From contig SCMY01000005.1 of NCBI GenBank assembly GCA_005502805.1, forward strand, positions 124,001 to 188,000: DNA of 64,000 nt. Direction: 5' to 3'. A model generated the notes under the pieces. The model had not been told where the DNA came from. It did no database searches and worked only from the letters and a program-made list of their open reading frames with translations. Shown here piece after piece: positions 61,432 through 64,000 of the stretch; the stretch's first letter is position 1, and the number at the start of each line of letters is the position of its first letter. The stretch is from Rhizobiales bacterium 2SD. GTDB taxonomy: Bacteria > Pseudomonadota > Alphaproteobacteria > Rhizobiales > Beijerinckiaceae. Position numbers and translations under genes: made by a program.

Positions 61432-63099
61432 TCAGCCCAGGATGCCGGGCAGGTTCAGACCCTTCTCCCGGGCGCAGTCGAGTGCGATGTCGTAGCCGGC
61501 ATCGGCATGGCGCATCACGCCGGTGGCCGGGTCGTTCCAGAGCACGCGCGACAGGCGGGCGGCTGCGTCATCCGTGCCGTCGGCGCAGATCACGACGCCC
61601 GAATGCTGCGAGAAGCCCATGCCGACACCGCCGCCATGATGCAGCGAGACCCACGTCGCGCCGGACGCCGTGTTGAGCAGGGCGTTGAGCAGCGGCCAGT
61701 CGGAGACCGCGTCCGAGCCGTCCTTCATCGCCTCGGTCTCGCGGTTCGGAGAGGCGACCGAGCCGGAATCGAGATGGTCGCGGCCGATCACGACCGGCGC
61801 CTTGAGCTCGCCGGTCCTGACCATCTCGTTGAAGGCGAGGCCGAGCCGGTGGCGATCGCCGAGGCCGACCCAGCAGATCCGCGCCGGCACGCCCTGGAAC
61901 GAGATGCGCTCGCGCGCCATGTCGAGCCAGTTGTGCAGGTGCTTGTTGTCGGGCAGCAGCTCCTTCACCTTGGCGTCGGTCTTGTAGATGTCCTCCGGGT
62001 CGCCGGAGAGGGCGGCCCAGCGGAACGGGCCGATGCCGCGGCAGAACAGCGGGCGGATATAGGCCGGCACGAAGCCCGGGAAGGCGAAGGCGTTCTCCAG
62101 CCCCTCTTCCTTGGCGATCTGGCGGATGTTGTTGCCGTAGTCGAAGGTCGGGATGCCCATGTCCTGGAAGGCGATCATCGCCTCGACATGCTCGCGCATC
62201 GAGGCGCGCGCCGCCTTCTCGACGGACTTCGGATTGCCCTCGCGCGCCTGCCGCCACTGGCCCATGGTCCAGCCCTTCGGCAGGTAGCCGTTGACCGGGT
62301 CATGCGCCGAGGTCTGGTCGGTGACCATGTCGGGCCGGATGCCGCGGCGGACCATCTCGGGCAGGATCTCGGCGCAGTTGCCGAGCAGGCCGACCGACTT
62401 CGCCTCGCCGTTCTTCGTCCAGCGCTCGATCATCTCCAGCGCCTCGTCGAGGCTCGAGGCCTTCTCGTCGAGATAGCGGGTGCGCAGGCGGAAATCGATC
62501 GAGTCCGGGTTGCATTCGACGGCGAGGCAGGAGGCGCCGGCCATCACCGCGGCGAGAGGCTGGGCGCCGCCCATGCCGCCGAGGCCGCCGGTCAGCACCC
62601 ATTTGCCCTTGAGATTGCCGCCATAGTGCTGGCGGCCGGCCTCGACGAAGGTCTCGTAGGTGCCCTGCACGATGCCTTGCGTGCCGATATAGATCCAGGA
62701 GCCGGCCGTCATCTGGCCGTACATGGCGAGCCCCTTCTTATCGAGCTCGTTGAAATGGTCCCAGTTGGCCCAGTGCGGCACGAGGTTGGAATTGGCGATC
62801 AGGACGCGCGGCGCGTCCTTGTGCGTGCGGAACACGCCGACCGGCTTGCCGGACTGGACGAGTAGGGTCTCGTCGGCCTCGAGCTGGCGCAGGGCGGCGA
62901 CGATGCGGTCGAAATCCTCCCAGGAGCGGGCGGCGCGGCCGATGCCGCCATAGACCACGAGCTCCTGCGGGTTCTCGGCGACATCAGGATGCAGGTTGTT
63001 CATCAGCATGCGCAGCGGCGCTTCGGTCAGCCAGCTCTTGGCGCTGAGCTCGGTGCCGGTGGCTGGGCGGATGACGCGGGTGTTGTCCAGGCGGGTCAT
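61432..63099 (-). CDS. hutU: urocanate hydratase
   Basis: 555-residue NAD-containing urocanase, step two of histidine degradation. Typical stretches are [20 protein letters not shown] at the start, then [19 protein letters not shown] near residue 170 and [20 protein letters not shown] near residue 405. The length is standard. The ATG overlaps the hutG stop codon (ATGA), so the two are co-translated. Confidence 0.97.
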   Translation of the reverse strand: MTRLDNTRVIRPATGTELSAKSWLTEAPLRMLMNNLHPDVAENPQELVVYGGIGRAARSWEDFDRIVAALRQLEADETLLVQSGKPVGVFRTHKDAPRVLIANSNLVPHWANWDHFNELDKKGLAMYGQMTAGSWIYIGTQGIVQGTYETFVEAGRQHYGGNLKGKWVLTGGLGGMGGAQPLAAVMAGASCLAVECNPDSIDFRLRTRYLDEKASSLDEALEMIERWTKNGEAKSVGLLGNCAEILPEMVRRGIRPDMVTDQTSAHDPVNGYLPKGWTMGQWRQAREGNPKSVEKAARASMREHVEAMIAFQDMGIPTFDYGNNIRQIAKEEGLENAFAFPGFVPAYIRPLFCRGIGPFRWAALSGDPEDIYKTDAKVKELLPDNKHLHNWLDMARERISFQGVPARICWVGLGDRHRLGLAFNEMVRTGELKAPVVIGRDHLDSGSVASPNRETEAMKDGSDAVSDWPLLNALLNTASGATWVSLHHGGGVGMGFSQHSGVVICADGTDDAAARLSRVLWNDPATGVMRHADAGYDIALDCAREKGLNLPGILG

Positions 63100-63905
63100 G
63101 ACGGGGTCCGTTCGAGCTGGGTGGCGGCCGCGAGCGCGGCCTCGATCATGGCGGCGAGAGTAGCTTGCAGGCTGGCGGCCTTGCCCGGGGCGAAGGCCCA
63201 GGGCGCGGCTTCGTCGTCGAGATAGGCCGACAGCGTGATCTCCATCTGGAGCGCGTGCACGTGTTCGGCCGGTTGGCCGTAATGCCGTGTGATCCAGCCG
63301 CCCTTGAAGCGGCCGTTGACCACCTGGGTGAAGGCGCTGCCGGCCATTGCAGCGGTCGCGGCTGCCTCGACGGCGGGCGCGGCGCTCGTGCCGGAATTGG
63401 TGCCGAGATTAAGCGTCGGCAGGGTGCCGGGGAACAGGCGCGGGATCACCGACTTGATCGAATGGCAGTCCCAGAGCAGGCAGAAGCCATGCTGGGCCTT
63501 GGCATGCGCGATCTCGGCGGCGAGGGCGTCGTGATAGGGCCGGAAATAAGCCTCGCGCCGGCGGGCGATCTCGGCCTCGTCCGGCGCCGTCTGCCAGATC
63601 GGCGCGCCATCGAAGGTTGTGGTCGGTACCAGCTCGGTCGTCGCCTGGCCGGGATAGAGCGAGACGCCGGCCGGGTCGCGGTTGAGGTCGATGACGAAAC
63701 GCGACAGCCCGGCCTCGACGATGGTCGGCTGGAAGCGCTGGGCGAAATCGTAGAGCTGGCGCATATGCCAGTCGGTGTCCTCGACTTGGGCACCGCGCGC
63801 ATTGAGCTGCGCCGCGACCTCGGCCGGCAGGCCGGTGCCGGGATGCGGCATCGACAGGACGAGCGGCGAGGAACCGCGGGTAACTGAGACGATGTCGGCG
63901 CTCAT
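63096..63905 (-). CDS. hutG: N-formylglutamate deformylase
   Basis: 269-residue amidohydrolase that releases formate from N-formylglutamate, the last step of the five-step hut route. Signature stretches are [15 protein letters not shown], then [32 protein letters not shown] and [18 protein letters not shown]. The presence of HutG, not HutE or HutG-2, implies the formiminoglutamate deiminase (hutF) route. It overlaps hutU and hutH by four bases each. Confidence 0.94.
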   Translation of the reverse strand: MSADIVSVTRGSSPLVLSMPHPGTGLPAEVAAQLNARGAQVEDTDWHMRQLYDFAQRFQPTIVEAGLSRFVIDLNRDPAGVSLYPGQATTELVPTTTFDGAPIWQTAPDEAEIARRREAYFRPYHDALAAEIAHAKAQHGFCLLWDCHSIKSVIPRLFPGTLPTLNLGTNSGTSAAPAVEAAATAAMAGSAFTQVVNGRFKGGWITRHYGQPAEHVHALQMEITLSAYLDDEAAPWAFAPGKAASLQATLAAMIEAALAAATQLERTPS

Positions 63906-64000
63906 GCCGAAAGCTCCGCGAAGCTGTCGACGCCGGCGGCCTTGCCGAGCGCGCCCGAGAGCACGAGCTCGGTCGCGGCGGCGAGGTCGGGCGCGAGATA
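63902..64000 (-). CDS. hutH: histidine ammonia-lyase, 3' end only
   Basis: The last 32 residues before the window edge, YLAPDLAAATELVLSGALGK followed by [12 protein letters not shown] and stop. This C-terminal pattern and the position directly before hutG (ATGA overlap) identify HutH, which deaminates histidine to urocanate. The active-site region is outside the window. Confidence 0.85.
   Translation of the reverse strand, partial: YLAPDLAAATELVLSGALGKAAGVDSFAELSA

Overview
The window is a gapless piece of a GC-rich alphaproteobacterial chromosome. The order clpB / DUF4167 gene / prmC / prfA / ptsP, the metW-metX pair, the chorismate mutase-hisC-tyrC operon and the many TRAP and branched catabolic operons point to Hyphomicrobiales (Rhizobiales), plausibly a Bosea-like genus. 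The genus is an inference from gene content and style, not a measured match. I see no phage, transposase, integrase, CRISPR array or rRNA. One tRNA gene is present, tRNA-Thr with anticodon CGT.

Layout. 1-5.6 kb: a lysine/aminoadipate-type catabolic block (partial glutaryl-CoA dehydrogenase, ALDH7-type semialdehyde dehydrogenase, divergent LysR regulator, FAD oxidoreductase, DinB-like protein). 5.6-11.2 kb: a 4-TM protein, a LysE exporter, a class V aminotransferase, a membrane chemoreceptor and an M20 peptidase. 11.3-21.6 kb: housekeeping (clpB, DUF2293, MOSC, DUF4167, prmC, a small exported protein, prfA, ptsP). 21.7-26.1 kb: trehalose block (otsA, divergent otsB and a GH15 hydrolase). 26.2-31.7 kb: DCC thiol protein, metW, metX, then chorismate mutase-hisC-tyrC and the tRNA. 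31.8-38.4 kb: an IclR regulator, acyl-CoA ligase and PPC-domain protein in one overlapping operon, divergent from a fused TRAP transporter DctQM and its DctP. 38.5-40.3 kb: a predicted outer-membrane barrel and a tiny exported Gly-rich protein flanking an AT-rich spacer. 40.3-46.3 kb: acyl-CoA dehydrogenase with TetR regulator and palindromic operator, a GGDEF-EAL protein, an HDAC-family amidohydrolase and msrA. 46.4-52.1 kb: a ThDP enzyme divergent from a NitT/TauT-type ABC operon that contains a mismatch DNA glycosylase gene, then a GntR regulator. 52.1-58.2 kb: a three-gene TRAP transporter, a cyclopropane-fatty-acid-synthase-like gene and a lyase of the argininosuccinate lyase family that carries a signal peptide. 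58.3-60.6 kb: two divergent citrate-synthase homologues, one with an N-terminal HTH. 60.7-64 kb: hutD, hutU, hutG and the 3' end of hutH.

Translational coupling is common: ATGA or GTGA overlaps join tyrC, the PPC gene, the ligase, the TetR gene, mug, the ABC permease and ATPase, and the hut genes. Nine copies of an inverted-repeat element that begins CGTCAT and ends ATGACG lie between genes. Two of them sit exactly at the junction between the solute-binding protein gene and the membrane-subunit genes of the two TRAP transporters.

The most unusual observations are: the glycosylase gene locked by 4-base overlaps inside an ABC transporter operon; the exported fumarase/ASL-superfamily lyase; the divergent pair of atypical citrate synthases sharing an AT-rich control region; and the IclR/ligase/PPC/TRAP module.
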